Assembly (NCBI RefSeq): GCF_023078275.1 | Contig: NC_062993.1 | Span: 5,021,252 to 5,085,251, forward strand | DNA: 64,000 bases | Reading direction: 5' to 3' | From: Leguminivora glycinivorella | Lineage: Eukaryota > Arthropoda > Insecta > Lepidoptera > Tortricidae | Shown here: positions 44,203 through 56,560 of the stretch, piece by piece | How positions within the stretch are numbered: position 1 is the first letter of the stretch | Layout of the letters: each line of letters begins with the position of its first letter | Notes under the pieces: generated by a model | The model's database searches: none | The model's input: the letters and a program-made list of their open reading frames with translations, nothing else | What the model was told of the DNA's origin: nothing | Program-made: the position numbers and the translations under genes

Positions 44203-44857
44203 TGGCGAAACTATAAGGGTTCCTAGTTGGCTACGGAACCCTAACTAGTTGACTACGGAACCCTAAAAAGGAAGAATGAAGCAAATAGGGGTTCTTGGGA
44301 AGACAGATGGAGACAGAAAAAAAGAGCGTTGAAGATCTTACCTGGTAATGCACCCAGAATGAAACAAGTGACTACCCATGACACTTCTGTGTCCGATATT
44401 GGGTAAGAGAAGGGGCTCTGCTCTGGATCCTTGAGTTTTGGGGCGATGGGTGCAGACCAGCCGATGGAGTATCCGGACATCAAGTTTCCAAGAATTACTG
44501 TGAATTGAAATTTTAATTAAAAGCACGAAAATCGACAAAAAACACGCTGAGCCCTCTATGCTCATGAACGATCATTGGTATATTGTACGGATTGACGTTT
44601 ATCAAATTATCAGACGGCTATTTTTATGTTACGTATGATTATCAACATATTAACAGTCCCTCTTCGAATATGGCCAGACTTTTTTGTACCTATATATGTT
44701 AATGTACCTACTTTAGTATGACAGAGACATTATACCTATTACCTATACAGTGTATTTTTTATGTATGTGCTAAGGTTTGCTCTACCGATACTCAACTTAC
44801 CACATATTGCAAATTTCGTTTGTTTCACGACGTACGTCTTCACGTTTCTGCTTTTTC
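40251..44857 (-). CDS. Tret1-like MFS sugar porter, first coding exon not found
   Basis: Exons in order: 44801-44857, 44342-44497, 42752-42947, 42098-42288, 41328-41737, 40826-40937, 40251-40519. Phases match the porter at 21313 exon by exon (156, ~196-199, 191, ~383-410, ~109-112, ~263-269 nt), so the two are paralogues. About 463 residues are visible and the frame is intact. The exon at 44801 starts in phase and has no ATG, so a short N-terminal exon lies further right; none was found. Motifs: GYSIGWSAP in TM1, IIGRKS, PESPVYYLIKG, FQVSGGA where QQxSGxN is usual, ERCGRRVLLL, PNTLTGEMYS, VPETRGKTLMEI. The long hydrophilic loop (GRSEDIDKELRP...) is acidic and longer than in the other porter. 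Membrane sugar transport is the family role; substrate not known. Confidence 0.88.
42008..42091. repeat. 84-bp MITE touching a splice donor
   Basis: Ends TAGAGTCTGTTCGGAAAGAG and its inverse CTCTTTCCGAACAGACTCTA. Its right edge lies within 1 bp of the six-base donor (GTACCC on the minus strand) of exon 42098-42288. No coding. Confidence 0.85.
43121..43276. repeat. Palindromic 'TAGCCGAATGGCAC' MITE (intron)
   Basis: Ends 'ctagccgaatgcac' and 'tgccattcggctac' are inverse. The interior has 'gctcacgaaac' repeats and 'ggcgcgacagagccagacta'. Relatives: 7862-7915 and 60463-61245. Confidence 0.75.
43560..43665 (+). mobile_element. SINE/LINE 3' tail (intron)
   Basis: 'aaggggtggcaataggatat' and 'caggcgtacgtatttgtttg' ending 'gcagtat' plus A-run. 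Diverged relative of the tail at 18980-19237. Confidence 0.6.
43665..44270 (+). repeat. 'CCGGCCAAGAGCG' element, copy 3 (intron)
   Basis: The longest copy. Its microsatellite has grown to (GACG)n(GACA)n at 44145-44203, and the terminal 'gactacggaaccct' is present twice. It ends ~70 bp from exon 44342-44497. Confidence 0.8.
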
Positions 44858-44884
44858 CTGCAAAATGCAAAATATGTACCTATA

Positions 44885-45130
44885 AAATATACATACATAC
44901 AATCACGCCTGTATCCCATAAAGGGGTAGGCAGAGCACATGAAACTACTAAAGCTTCAGGGCCACTCTTGGCAAATAAGGGGTTAAAAGAAAACGAAACT
45001 GTGGCATTGCAGTGACAGGTTGCCAGCCTCTCGCCTACACCACAATTTAACCCATATCCTATAGTCGCCTTCTACGACACCCACGGAAAGAAACGGGGTG
45101 GTGAAATTCTTAACCCGTCACCACACAGGC
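44885..45130. repeat. 'CACGCCTGT' repeat
   Basis: Close relative of 11018-11272 along its whole length, with the same (CATA)n lead and 'aacccgtcaccacacaggc' end. Confidence 0.8.
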
Positions 45131-45249
45131 ATAAAATATAAGTAACATAATTATAACTCAACTGTTTCGTTGAATATTTTTTGATTTGTTCCTTTTTTCA
45201 AGTAGTCACACTACTGTACTAGAAGATATCATACACGAAAGAAAAAACG

Positions 45250-45340
45250 GCAAGGCCTACTGGTGGCCGAGTCGGGAATCGAACCCGGGTCTTCAGCTTA
45301 CGCGGCTAACGTCTTTACCACTAAACCAATGACACAACAG
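45250..45340 (-). mobile_element. tRNA-like SINE head
   Basis: On the minus strand a tRNA-like text has an A-box-like TTAGTGGTAAAGACG and a B box GGGTTCGATTCCC. The cloverleaf ends do not pair fully, so I read it as a SINE rather than a tRNA gene. Confidence 0.6.
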
Positions 45341-46729
45341 ACACAAAATTCCGTGCTTGTATGTTACATTACCTATTAAAAAAACATTTTGATGGCGATA
45401 AGTGTCATCAAATCAATAGCTTAGTAATCTCGTGGATCATAAATAATCATAATAGAAAGTTTAAATCGCATTCATTTAAATATTTATCAAAGTTGTCAAA
45501 AATATTTTTTGTAAAACACTTGCAATCTATCAACGTCACAGAAATGCAATTCTTTGGATATTAAAAAGCAATTTATTAGACAGACGCCTAAATAAAAGTA
45601 CTTTCAAAGTAGCACCTGCCGGTTTAGGAATTAGTTTTCTGTAGAAATGTAGAATAGTGAGAATAGTTACCTATTTGTTATACAAGGGGGTTGAAGTTGT
45701 ATTTTAACGCCGAGTGTGGAATTGAAAAACGAGCAACTGAAAGGATCCTATAGTTGAACCACGAGCGAAGCGAGTGGTTCGAGAATAGAATCCTGAACTT
45801 GCGAGTTTTTTTAACACACGAGAAGTAAAATACATTTGCACCCGAGTGTAACACAAAACTTTTCCCCTCACTATAGCGAGGAAACTAAAACGCAAAAAAT
45901 GCGTTTATTACTGCTTCCAGTAGTTCCACAGGTAGTAAATCATCTTTATTAGTAGATTTACCTACTTTTATCAATTTTAAAGCAGTTAATTTGACTTTAT
46001 TCAAGGTCAAATTACTTTACCCACTAGTGGATAAAATGCGTTTTTACCCGCTGGTAATAAAGGACAAAACACATGTTTCCGAGCTAGTGGGGAAGATATT
46101 TCGTTTTCAAATATTTTCATGTTTCAATTATTTCTTAATATGCTTCTATGCGTCCACGAGAATAATGACGTGCTTTTACTTCAGAGTATAGTCTTGAGAT
46201 ATATTTAACGGTCGATTCAATTGTGTACTAGCGATTGCACGCGTGTATGTATATTAATAATTTGGTTAGCGCCTGATAAAAAGTTCATTGCAATGTTTCG
46301 ATTTGAGCAAAATGTTGGAATCAAATATCAGGCACTGCCTAAATTATTTCATATTCGGAATGGAAGATAAGTCATTTTTACTTCCTTAGGGATTAATAAA
46401 TTATGGCTAAAAATAACTCAACCCCGCTTAAAAAGTAAAAGTAACAGACTGGAGTTTTATGACGGTCCGTTTTACAAAAAAAGAACTCTTAACAAAATTA
46501 CTACCCTGTTTTTATTAACCTCTTTTTAGAACCCTTACATGAGTTTCTAACCCCTTTTTAAAACAAGGTAAAATGCACCATAGCATTATTCCGCAAATTG
46601 GCCTAATTTTAAATTACTTCATACGTTTACTTGACCCTCGTCATTTTTAATTGGTTTTTAAGGATTTCGCCCACACACCTACTCCACATATTCTCCTGTC
46701 TAGGACCTTTCAGATGGGTGTGTAATGAT
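45341..46729. other. No gene; one old repeat at 45672-45885
   Basis: 45672-45885 ('gaagcgagtggttcgagaat') resembles 27690-27895. 45985-46090 has weak likeness to 11415-11520. The remaining sequence is unassigned. The missing first exon of the porter at 40251-44857 could lie here or further right, but no ATG with a phase-1 donor stood out. Confidence 0.4.
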
Positions 46730-47400
46730 TTGTATAACTTTTTTTGGTATAGTAACATTTGATATAACAACATTTGGTATATATTTAAAGGATATAATCA
46801 CTCATTAGACATAATTAACATTTGGTATAACAACAAAATATCTACTTTTATTTTGTATAATCATAATTTCGTATAACACTTATTTATAATAACCATTATA
46901 TGGTATAATTATCTATTGATATACGACTAGTATAATATAACTAGCAAACAGTATAAAACGTTTCATGAATTCATTTTATTATTTTTTGAAGGGATCAATT
47001 TTCTAACCTAACCTAACCTACTTTTCTGATAGCAGTACATATGTTTAAGGGTCACAGTTCTAACCTAACCTAACCTATTTTTCTGGTAGCAACTCGTTGT
47101 GTCTAGAGATCACAGTTCTAACTAAACTTAATCTACTTCTCTGGTAAATGATGGATCTAATTTATTGTACATTTTTTTATTCTAACTGTGCTTTAGAAGG
47201 ACTTAGTGTTATACAATTTATTTATTATAGGAAATAAGCATTATACTTAAAGTATGTTATAATCAATGTTATTCGAAAAAATGATTATTATATTAAATGA
47301 GCATTATAACAATTTGTTAGTATATTATTTGTTGTTATATGATTCAATAATTATATCAAATGATTGTTATTACAACTAAAAAGACATCAAAAAAAGTTAT
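46730..47400. repeat. AT-rich repetitive block with CCTAA triplets
   Basis: The phrase 'tttggtataacaaca' and relatives recur in 46740-46960 and again, altered, at 47250-47380. At 46985-47160 a ~59-bp unit occurs three times; its first two copies contain 'taacctaacctaaccta', three CCTAA units in a row. No coding. Confidence 0.6.
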
Positions 47401-47487
47401 ATCGATCGTTACGCTCCCCTTTCAGATAAGTACTTCCTATATGATTCCCCGGGATGTCCCGGGACTTCCTATATGAGTTTCTACTCT

Positions 47488-47719
47488 ACCACACCTCGGA
47501 CACTGGCGATCAAATATATGAAAGAGGCGCGTTCCTAGCACACATTCTAAGCTCGTGTAGGTGAACGCGTATCATGCTTGTACGAGTGAGATATGACAGG
47601 TCGACTGCTCGTGTTTTTGACAGGCGGTAACTGTGAGGTAACCGAGAGCGGGTGGGCGGCACTTTCAGCGGGGAGCAGGAGTGGCCATACTGTACGATAG
47701 TACTCTTTATTATACTGTG
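47488..47719 (-). repeat. 'CACAGTATAATAAAGAG' repeat, copy 3
   Basis: Reversed, near full-length copy of the family at 21806-22034, from 'cctcggacactggcgatcaa' to 'ctctttattatactgtg'. Confidence 0.8.
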
Positions 47720-47798
47720 ACTCTACCATGACTTTTGTAGTTTTGGAAACGTTACTCGTGTACTCATAGACGTTCAACCAAATCTCGACACTAATAAC

Positions 47799-48056
47799 CT
47801 AACCACAAAATTAAAATTTTGAAAAAACCCCCGACTGCGACATAGTATACCGATTTTCATGAAACATGGCTAAGAACACTTCCGACTAACTCAGCTTTCA
47901 GACAAAAAAAAACTAAATCGGTTCATCCGTTCGGGAGCTACGGTGCCACAGACAGACACACACACAGACAGACAAACAGACAGACAGACAGATAGACAGA
48001 CAGACAGACACGTCAAACTTATAACACACCGTCGTTTTTGCGTCGGGGGTTAAAAA
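47799..48056 (+). repeat. 'CCGCGACATAG' MITE, copy 3
   Basis: Full copy with left AACCC-type end 'aaaacccccgactgcgac' and right 'gcgtcgggggttaaa'. The microsatellite is (ACAG)n. Confidence 0.85.
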
Positions 48057-48336
48057 AATGACGAAATTTAAATTTTCTATGTGAATCAAACCACCCCTAC
48101 ACTTTCAATAAATTTTGAAGTATTTTCTATAATACAGAACCCTAATACACAACTTTTATTCCGAAAATCTCTTTTCAATTCATCAACATCCAACAAAAAG
48201 CGAAGCAAAGGCAGCGCACAGAAATGTTTTCGACAAAGATTTCTAATGTAGGGATAGGGCTAACCGTAAAAAAATACAGAAAAAAATGTAGGTTTTAAGC
48301 AAGATCTAAACAACATTAATGTCGTCCTGTACTCGG

Positions 48337-48665
48337 GCAATTTTTTTCAGAATTGTCCTCCCACTTTTTTTGGATTTGGAAATTTTTATGTAGTTTCCAC
48401 TCAGAATCGCGAGCTCTTTCAATCCTAATAGGAGAAAAAAAGTGTCCCATGGAATTTTTCCCATTCCATTACCATTTTTTCATACATTTTGTATGGCGGC
48501 AACTGAATGGAAGGTTTAAAAAATGTATGGAAATCTTGGCACATTTTTTTTCTCCTATCAGAATCGAAAGACCTCGCGATTCTGAGTATGAATCGCGTAA
48601 AAAATACCCATGTTACAAAAAAAGTGGGGTGGACAACTTTAAAAAAAATGGCCCACTCTCATGAA
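48337..48665. repeat. Foldback MITE, second family, copy 1
   Basis: Arms 'cactcagaatcgcgagctct' and 'cctcgcgattctgagtatg' face each other around 'ttaccattttttcataca'. The copy at 63505-63835 matches along its length. Confidence 0.7.
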
Positions 48666-48705
48666 CCATAAATACTTTCTGAAGGAGATGGATAGATATA
48701 GCTAA

Positions 48706-49212
48706 AGTATGAATTTTCTGAGATGAACTTTTCGGTTTTGCCCTAATCTGTTAAACAAAGGCCTTTGTTTCTATTATTCGCGGCGGTTAGCTCCCGTTTC
48801 CACAGCACGTGCTAAAGTCTCAGTGTAGTTAAAAAGCAAGCAGGGTTAGAGCCGGCGTAGCTTTATTTGACGTTCATATGCGCATTGTAATATGCCTACT
48901 TGAAAAATAAATATTTCATTTTCATTTTCATTTTTTTTTTTTCAACTATCATGATAGCAATAAGGTTCAAATTTATTAAACAGTTTGCAATGTGCAGGTA
49001 ACTTTTTTTGAAGATGACAAAACGTGTTATCTCCGAAAGGGCTTTTTATGGATTTGAACCTTATTGCTATCATGATAGTTGCTTTTTAACTACACTGAGA
49101 CTGTAGCACGTGCCGTTTAAACGGGAGCTAACCGCCGCGAATAATAGAAACAAAGGCCTTTATTTAACAGATTAGGGCAAAAGCAAAAAGTTCATCTCAG
49201 AAAATTCATACT
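48706..49212. repeat. Long-armed foldback element with one arm interrupted
   Basis: Inverted arms of ~180 bp: 'agtatgaattttctgagatg', 'caaaggcctttgtttctatt', 'gcggcggttagctcccgttt' on the left and the same text reversed up to 49212. The left arm is broken at 48839-48943 by a ~105-bp insert with a LINE-type tail ('aataaatatttcattttcat' then a T-run). The inner arm ends 'atcatgatagcaataaggtt' pair as well. Confidence 0.85.
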
Positions 49213-49734
49213 ATACTGTATTCGATATTAAATTAGTACCCGAGGTATCGTATTTTCTTTCCCACTTGGGAAAATGGTTTAAAGTTTTGGTGAGCACCTA
49301 TTATAATTGATGTAATGGGAAGCAGTACTATGATAACATTTATGACGTCACGCAGCCGTCATGAATATTCTCGTTTAATAATCCTTTGTGGAATACTACA
49401 TACAATCCGTTTCGTTTATAAACACGTGTCGTCCATGCGCGCGATTGGTGCATAGGTTGCACGCTTGGGTCACATCGCTCGCTCGCATCAATGAAGCCAC
49501 TATACGGGTGCCGTTTTCAGTGCTATGCCACGTCCTTACGAATCAATAAACATGTCAATGGTTGCCGATTTCATTTCAAACTCCACACTTGCATTTTTGC
49601 GGTTATTCAAAGGACTTCATGGACTGCATGAACGCTTTTCTCGTATGTCATGTTCGATTTGGATTAATATGTATTTTAAAATGCATTTGCTGTATAAAAT
49701 AGAATTATTTTCGTAGACTCCTTATTATTATTAC

Positions 49735-50427
49735 TAAAGATCGTTATCAGGGTGCACTTTTCGTGGCAAGTGGTACGGTTGGCAAAAAAAAACAAATACA
49801 TTTAAATATTCACTTTGTTCTTAACTACAAAATAAATATTTACCTTACACTTATATTTTTAAAACAATATACGTCAAATGACATTAATTATGTATGCCGT
49901 AAAAATACATTACGCGAAGTGTAATTATATTATTTAAATCCAAATAATCAAATGCACTCTAGATACGACTAATTATCTAGAATTGTTATTCAAGTAGTTC
50001 AAGTCAAAAGTAGTGCACGAAGTAAGACGAGCACGGAGGACTGTAATAAAGTGCACGAATAATCCCAGTATCTTCATTCACAGTATGGATATGACACAAT
50101 ACCTAGATTTTATAACAACCTTCTTGTAACTTCTGTCAACGTAGAAAGGTCATTTAAGTAGTTATTTAAAATGGATTTTTTCTAATCGACGTGAACGACT
50201 GACAGCAAATATGTTGAACAAATTTTAGTTAGTCGATTGCAGACGTTTCTGCTAATCAGAAGTTAAAATTTTAGTTATTTATTCAATGTAATTTGGCTAA
50301 GTAATTATAAATATGTATATATTTCATAATTTGTTAAGTATAATATGTAGTGTTTTAAATACTTGTGTATTTGTTTTTTTGTCAACCATACTCTGCCACC
50401 AATACAGCACGCTGATAACGATCTTTA
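49735..50427 (+). mobile_element. 693-bp TIR element, copy A
   Basis: TIRs TAAAGATCGTTATCAGGGTG and, inverted at the right end, TAAAGATCGTTATCAGCGTG. If TA is the duplicated target, the element starts AAGATCG, a Tc1/mariner-like pattern. No transposase frame. Copy B at 52423-53115 has the same length and reads identically wherever I compared it, with unrelated flanks. Confidence 0.85.
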
Positions 50428-51231
50428 GTAATTACTACGAAAACTACCTTACCTTACAATTTTATCTTCCTTCTACTGATATTAGTAAAAACATTGTATG
50501 TGCTGTATGTCGAGTACGAGAAAGATTGAAAACAAAAATGCACATAAATACAGGGTGGCCGAAAATTACGTTGACAAAGAATAGGGAAATATTGAAGTAA
50601 ACCAAAATATCGAAGTTACCGAAAATATTTTTTGAGCCTTTATATATATACTAGCTTTTACCCGCGGCTTCGCCCGCGTAATAAAAGTATTCTTATTGAA
50701 ACGTTTACAAAAAATAAGATTTTCATTTGGATCCGTAGGTTTCTTTGTAGGTACAGATCCGCGATCCGCGATTATTTCGATTAAGGTAAAGCGGGGCAAT
50801 TCTCGACTGGAGGGCCATTGTAACTGATCTATTTGCTGTACGGTCCGGTTTTGGCTGACTGTACCTTACACATATTACTATTGCTTTAAAATAAATTCTT
50901 GCAATGATTGTTGAATTGTTACAAAGCGTCCACAGCGTAGGTAGTAGGTACGAATATGTATGTATTTTACCTATTTAAATATTTATACTGGGGAAACTTC
51001 ATACAACCCACATAACCAGTACCTCGACGCTATGGTCGGTAGGGTAGAAAGTACTTCCTTGCATTATCGCTTACAATTTTTTCCATTTTGCTTATACTTA
51101 TTGCAAACGTAAACATATAAAAGGCAAGCAAACAACGATCTTCTTACAGCACATTGAATGTAATAGTTATTACGGATGCAGGATACTCGCCGATGCCTAC
51201 TTACTAATACCTTCCCACTGAGCCACCTGCA
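50428..51231. other. No gene; two short repeat pieces
   Basis: 50649-50695 is a piece of the 'cccgcggcttcgc' repeat. 50782-50868 ('aagcggggcaattctcgact') is a shortened relative of 27100-27313. The rest is unassigned. Confidence 0.45.
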
Positions 51232-52202
<971 letters not shown>

Positions 52203-52422
52203 AAATTATCATGATTATAAAAAATTATAAAAAATCCTTTCTTAGTGCTCCTCTAAGGAACTTCCGTGTTAATTTGAAATCTCTTGAACCAGAAGTAAAG
52301 ATAAAAACTAAAGCTATACTTATGGCTATTTTGGATATTTTAACCTCATTGCACAACAACAGGGGAGAAAATTTCTTTTCCACCTCATTAAATTTTAAAA
52401 TCGTTGTATTTATCGTGATCAG

Positions 52423-53115
52423 TAAAGATCGTTATCAGGGTGCACTTTTCGTGGCAAGTGGTACGGTTGGCAAAAAAAAACAAATACATTTAAATATTCA
52501 CTTTGTTCTTAACTACAAAATAAATATTTACCTTACACTTATATTTTTAAAACAATATACGTCAAATGACATTAATTATGTATGCCGTAAAAATACATTA
52601 CGCGAAGTGTAATTATATTATTTAAATCCAAATAATCAAATGCACTCTAGATACGACTAATTATCTAGAATTGTTATTCAAGTAGTTCAAGTCAAAAGTA
52701 GTGCACGAAGTAAGACGAGCACGGAGGACTGTAATAAAGTGCACGAATAATCCCAGTATCTTCATTCACAGTATGGATATGACACAATACCTAGATTTTA
52801 TAACAACCTTCTTGTAACTTCTGTCAACGTAGAAAGGTCATTTAAGTAGTTATTTAAAATGGATTTTTTCTAATCGACGTGAACGACTGACAGCAAATAT
52901 GTTGAACAAATTTTAGTTAGTCGATTGCAGACGTTTCTGCTAATCAGAAGTTAAAATTTTAGTTATTTATTCAATGTAATTTGGCTAAGTAATTATAAAT
53001 ATGTATATATTTCATAATTTGTTAAGTATAATATGTAGTGTTTTAAATACTTGTGTATTTGTTTTTTTGTCAACCATACTCTGCCACCAATACAGCACGC
53101 TGATAACGATCTTTA
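52423..53115 (+). mobile_element. 693-bp TIR element, copy B
   Basis: Same length, ends and interior as 49735-50427. Flanking bases differ on both sides, so it is a separate insertion rather than part of one long duplication. Confidence 0.85.
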
Positions 53116-53149
53116 ATTATTACTGACTGCATACTCAAGTAATTCCATT

Positions 53150-53535
53150 TCGTAGTTTTACTAATGCCTTGTGGCATTAAGTGCGGCTATTGTACGTTGT
53201 GTTTTTGTTCAATAAAGATTAAATAAATAAATAAAAATTATATTACAACTACAACTACACCTAGTTAATATTACAACACATTTATTATTTATAGAGAAAA
53301 TTGACAGTATTGTCGCGAAAAAAGATAATAATACTTATATAATTTAATAATAGAATAATTATAAAAGATAATAATAGAATAATTTAAAACCGCTATTAAT
53401 TAATTACAATACAATACAATACAAATATTCTTTATTGTTCACCAATATAACAAGATTACATCACATAACTTTAATTAACTATGGTAGACAACAGGCGGTC
53501 TTATCGCTAAAGAGCGATCTCTTCCAGACAACCTT
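53150..53535. mobile_element. Two LINE 3' ends
   Basis: 53150-53230 (plus) has 'gccttgtggcattaagtgcg' and 'ttcaataaagattaaataaa', a LINE 3' end. 53400-53535 (minus) has an (ATACA)n tail and 'ggcggtcttatcgctaaaga', like 13030-13165. Confidence 0.65.
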
Positions 53536-54159
53536 TGGGTAGTGGAGACAAGACACAAAAAACAACTGATTTGAGTAGGTGATGCAGTGAGTGATAGAAA
53601 ACGTCAAATAATCTTAATACTAATAAACATACATAAATAGGAATTAAAATAAACCTAAATATACCGTACATATATAAATACTATAACAACACAGCTACGA
53701 ATGTACATAGATCAAAAACAATGCGGCCAATAGCGATAAAGGAAAATGAAACAGGACCATCAATAAATATTGTATTATGGAATAGATAAATAATGCTCTT
53801 TTACTTGACTTTTAAAAATGTGAATGTGTTAATTAAAGTAATTGTGACTGATTTATTTTTGTTGTACTTGTGATTGGACCTTATGTTGCCTTAAATAAAC
53901 GAATTTATTATTATATTGTCAGAAACTTATTTTTACAGACCGGTTTTATAAGTAAATGCTTTAAAATAGTATTTTAATATGCGTCACCTAATGGTACGTG
54001 ATCTGTGTTATAAACACAGTTATATTCACATTTGAAAACGTGAATGAATTCAAAGCATGAATGCGCAAAATATAAAAACGCATCATTTCATTTTAATTTT
54101 TCATTCAAAAGTTAAAATGAAATAGGCACTTAATTTTGATGAATATTTTGCAGGAAAAA
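53536..54159. other. Nothing recognised
   Basis: AT-rich, without exon, RNA gene or repeat boundary. Confidence 0.35.
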
Positions 54160-54478
54160 GTGCGAAGCGCTGGTACCCTAGCGGTAAGTACTTGCGACTT
54201 TCGTTCCGGAGGCCGCGGGTTCGAACCCCGGCTCGCACCAATGAGTTTTTCGGAATTTATGTGCGAAATGTCATTTGATATTTGCCAGTCGCTTTTCGGT
54301 GAAGGTAAAACATCGTGAGGAAACCGGACTAATTCGTCTACTTCGGGTTGGAAGGTCAAGCAGTCGCTTTCGTAAAAAACTAGTGCCTACGCCAAAATCT
54401 TGGGATTAGTTGTCAAAGCGGACCCCAGGCTCATGGGCCGTGGCAAATGCCGGGATAACGCAAGGAGGATGATGATGA
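54160..54478 (+). mobile_element. tRNA-derived SINE, well preserved
   Basis: The head has A box-like 'taccctagcggtaag' and B box 'gggttcgaaccccg'. The body is as in 9483-9795 and the end is (GAT)n. The tRNA-like part would not fold as a complete tRNA. Confidence 0.9.
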
Positions 54479-54617
54479 TTTTGTAGGAAAACGTGTCCAT
54501 TTGATGCGCATTTTGAATCACTCCCTAGCTCCCTAATACGCTAGCGGCTCAATGTTGGAATCTTTCGCTTGCTCGGATATCAATATTATCAAATACTATG
54601 TAAACTCTACGAGTTAA

Positions 54618-55128
54618 GACGATACGGTAGGGGTCAATTCTCCATACAAACGCTCTCGACTATTTCCTCCCTGGTTTTTGAAGATAGAGCAATGATTTTT
54701 TCAACACAGATTGTTATTATTTTTATCTGTGTCGGACCTTTTTGATTTTTTTGATAATCTGCTTTTTAAAGATTCTAGAGCCAATTAAAAATTTCCAAAG
54801 ACGGCCTTTTTCATTGTGGCGCAAAAAAAGGTGTGATACTGAAGATTGGTAACAATTAACCAAAAAAGCTAAACGGTCCGACATAGATTATTTCATTGTT
54901 ATTCAGATTCTCAAATTTAGTTCCGATTGATTAATTTTTGAAGGAGGAAAGCGTCGAGAGCGGAACCTCGATTTTAAAGATTTTTTTGTAATATCTTTTG
55001 ACTGAGTTGTTCTTAATGGACAATTTTTTTTCGATAAATCTAGTTAATAACACTTGTATATTTAACTAAAATTCCCATGTTGAAAGGGGGGCTCCTTTCC
55101 ATTTTAGCATTTTCGCTACCGTATCCTC
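54618..55128 (+). mobile_element. TTAA-associated MITE, copy 5
   Basis: Full length, 511 bp, with TTAA directly on both sides. TIRs GACGATACGGTAG and its near inverse at the right end (rc GAGGATACGGTAG). Internal landmarks as in 7422-7848. Confidence 0.85.
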
Positions 55129-55546
55129 TTAATACGTGCAGCTTGGTGCCAAAGTTGGCAACATGCGATACTAGCGCCCCTAGCGGCATGAGTTGATCAA
55201 AATAGTTTAGTTCATACAGTATAAAATTAAAAAAAGTCACACATTCTTATTTTTTTGTTTTATTCCGTCTAAAAATGTTAAAGTAGATCAAGTAATCGCA
55301 TTTTCTATTTTAATTTACTAAAATAAAAGTCTGACAAACTACTTTGAACAACTCGTACCGCTAGATGGCGCTAGTAAAATTGTTGCCGCTCCATTGTATG
55401 GGAAACGTCAGAAGCACGTATTAACTCTAGAGTTTATATACTTAGTATTTGATATTATAAACTTGTAAACAACAAGTTCGCCCCCTAAGCTTAAGTTAGT
55501 GTATGATATTTATTACCAGACATAGTAACTTTTCCAGATATATTAT

Positions 55547-55957
55547 ACTAGCTTTCCCCGCGGCTACGCTCGCGTTCAATTCGAAAATTGCGAAATGCTG
55601 CATACAAAATTCCACCCCCCATTTTAGGGAAGTGGGGGTTATAAAGAGACAAAAAGCAGCCTATTATGTCACTCCATCCGTTCAACTATCTCCACTTAAA
55701 AAATTACGTCAATTCGTTTTGCCGTGAAAGACGGACAAACAAACAGACACACACTTTCTCATTTATAACATAGGACTAGCTTTTGCCTGCGGCTTCGCTC
55801 TCGTTAGAAAGAGACAAAAAGTAGCCTATGTCACTCTTCATCCCTTTAACTATCTTCATCACTTAAAAATCGCGACAATTCGTCGCTCCTTTTTGCCGTG
55901 AAGGACGAACAAACAAAGAGACACACACACACTTTCCCATTTATAATATTGGTATGG
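55547..55957 (+). repeat. Two tandem copies of the 'CCGCGGCTTCGC' repeat
   Basis: 55547-55770 and 55775-55957 each begin 'ctagctttt/ccc', carry 'gcggct(a/t)cgctcgcgtt', 'gacaaaaagcagcctat' and the 'aaacaaacagacacaca' stretch, and end 'atttataat/cat'. A third full copy is at 63163-63346. Confidence 0.75.
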
Positions 55958-56009
55958 ATTATGACCTGTCCAAACTTCCAACAGCAATAGTTAATTAGGA
56001 TTAGAGATG

Positions 56010-56560
56010 GGCCGAATATGGACTTTGCCGAATACGAATATTCGGCCGAACATTCGGTTTAGTTCTTACCGAACCGAACATTCGGCCGAATATTCGGTTA
56101 CGCCATATTTTTAAAGCGAATGTTAATTTTAATCTTTAAAACTATGAAATGATTGATAATGGTTATACATACTACAACTTACGTTCTTATGATTTAGTTG
56201 ATAACTAAAACTTAGTTAAAACAACTCTGAACTCTTCTCAACTCTTAAACTACGGTTTTTTAACTTCTTTAAAAACAATTGTGTTTATATTTTGACGCAT
56301 TTTTAGTAGTTCCTTAGAAAGCTACTAAAATAGGAGCTTATTATCCAATGGAATACGTAAGATTTTCATTAGTTATTTACTTTGTTTATTCGGTCGAATT
56401 ATTCGGCCGAATACGAACATTGAAAGGGTTTGCAATCCGGATATTCGAATATCCGAATTATTCGAATATCCGCCAATATTTTTATCCGAATATTTTTATT
56501 CGAAAATATTCGAATAATCTAAGTGAAATTATCCGGATAAACGGATAATTTCTATAAACA
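56010..56560. repeat. 'ATTCGGCCGAATATTCG' palindrome-rich block
   Basis: Two dense clusters (56013-56105 and 56390-56550) of self-complementary 'gaatattcg', 'ttcggccgaa' and 'attattcgaat' words around an AT-rich centre. A third cluster is at 58890-59020. No coding. Confidence 0.6.

Noticed and set aside
45250..45340. Functional tRNA gene on the minus strand
   Set aside because: The B box is good, but acceptor ends do not pair well and the text continues as a SINE-like body.
46985..47110. Telomere
   Set aside because: Only three CCTAA words per unit, twice, inside a tandem unit of an AT-rich repeat.
47700..47777. First coding exon of the porter at 40251-44857
   Set aside because: The ATG candidates end at a donor in the wrong phase and the frame runs into a repeat copy at 47719.
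54160..54240. tRNA gene
   Set aside because: It has A and B boxes but no complete cloverleaf, and the following body matches the SINE at 9483-9795.
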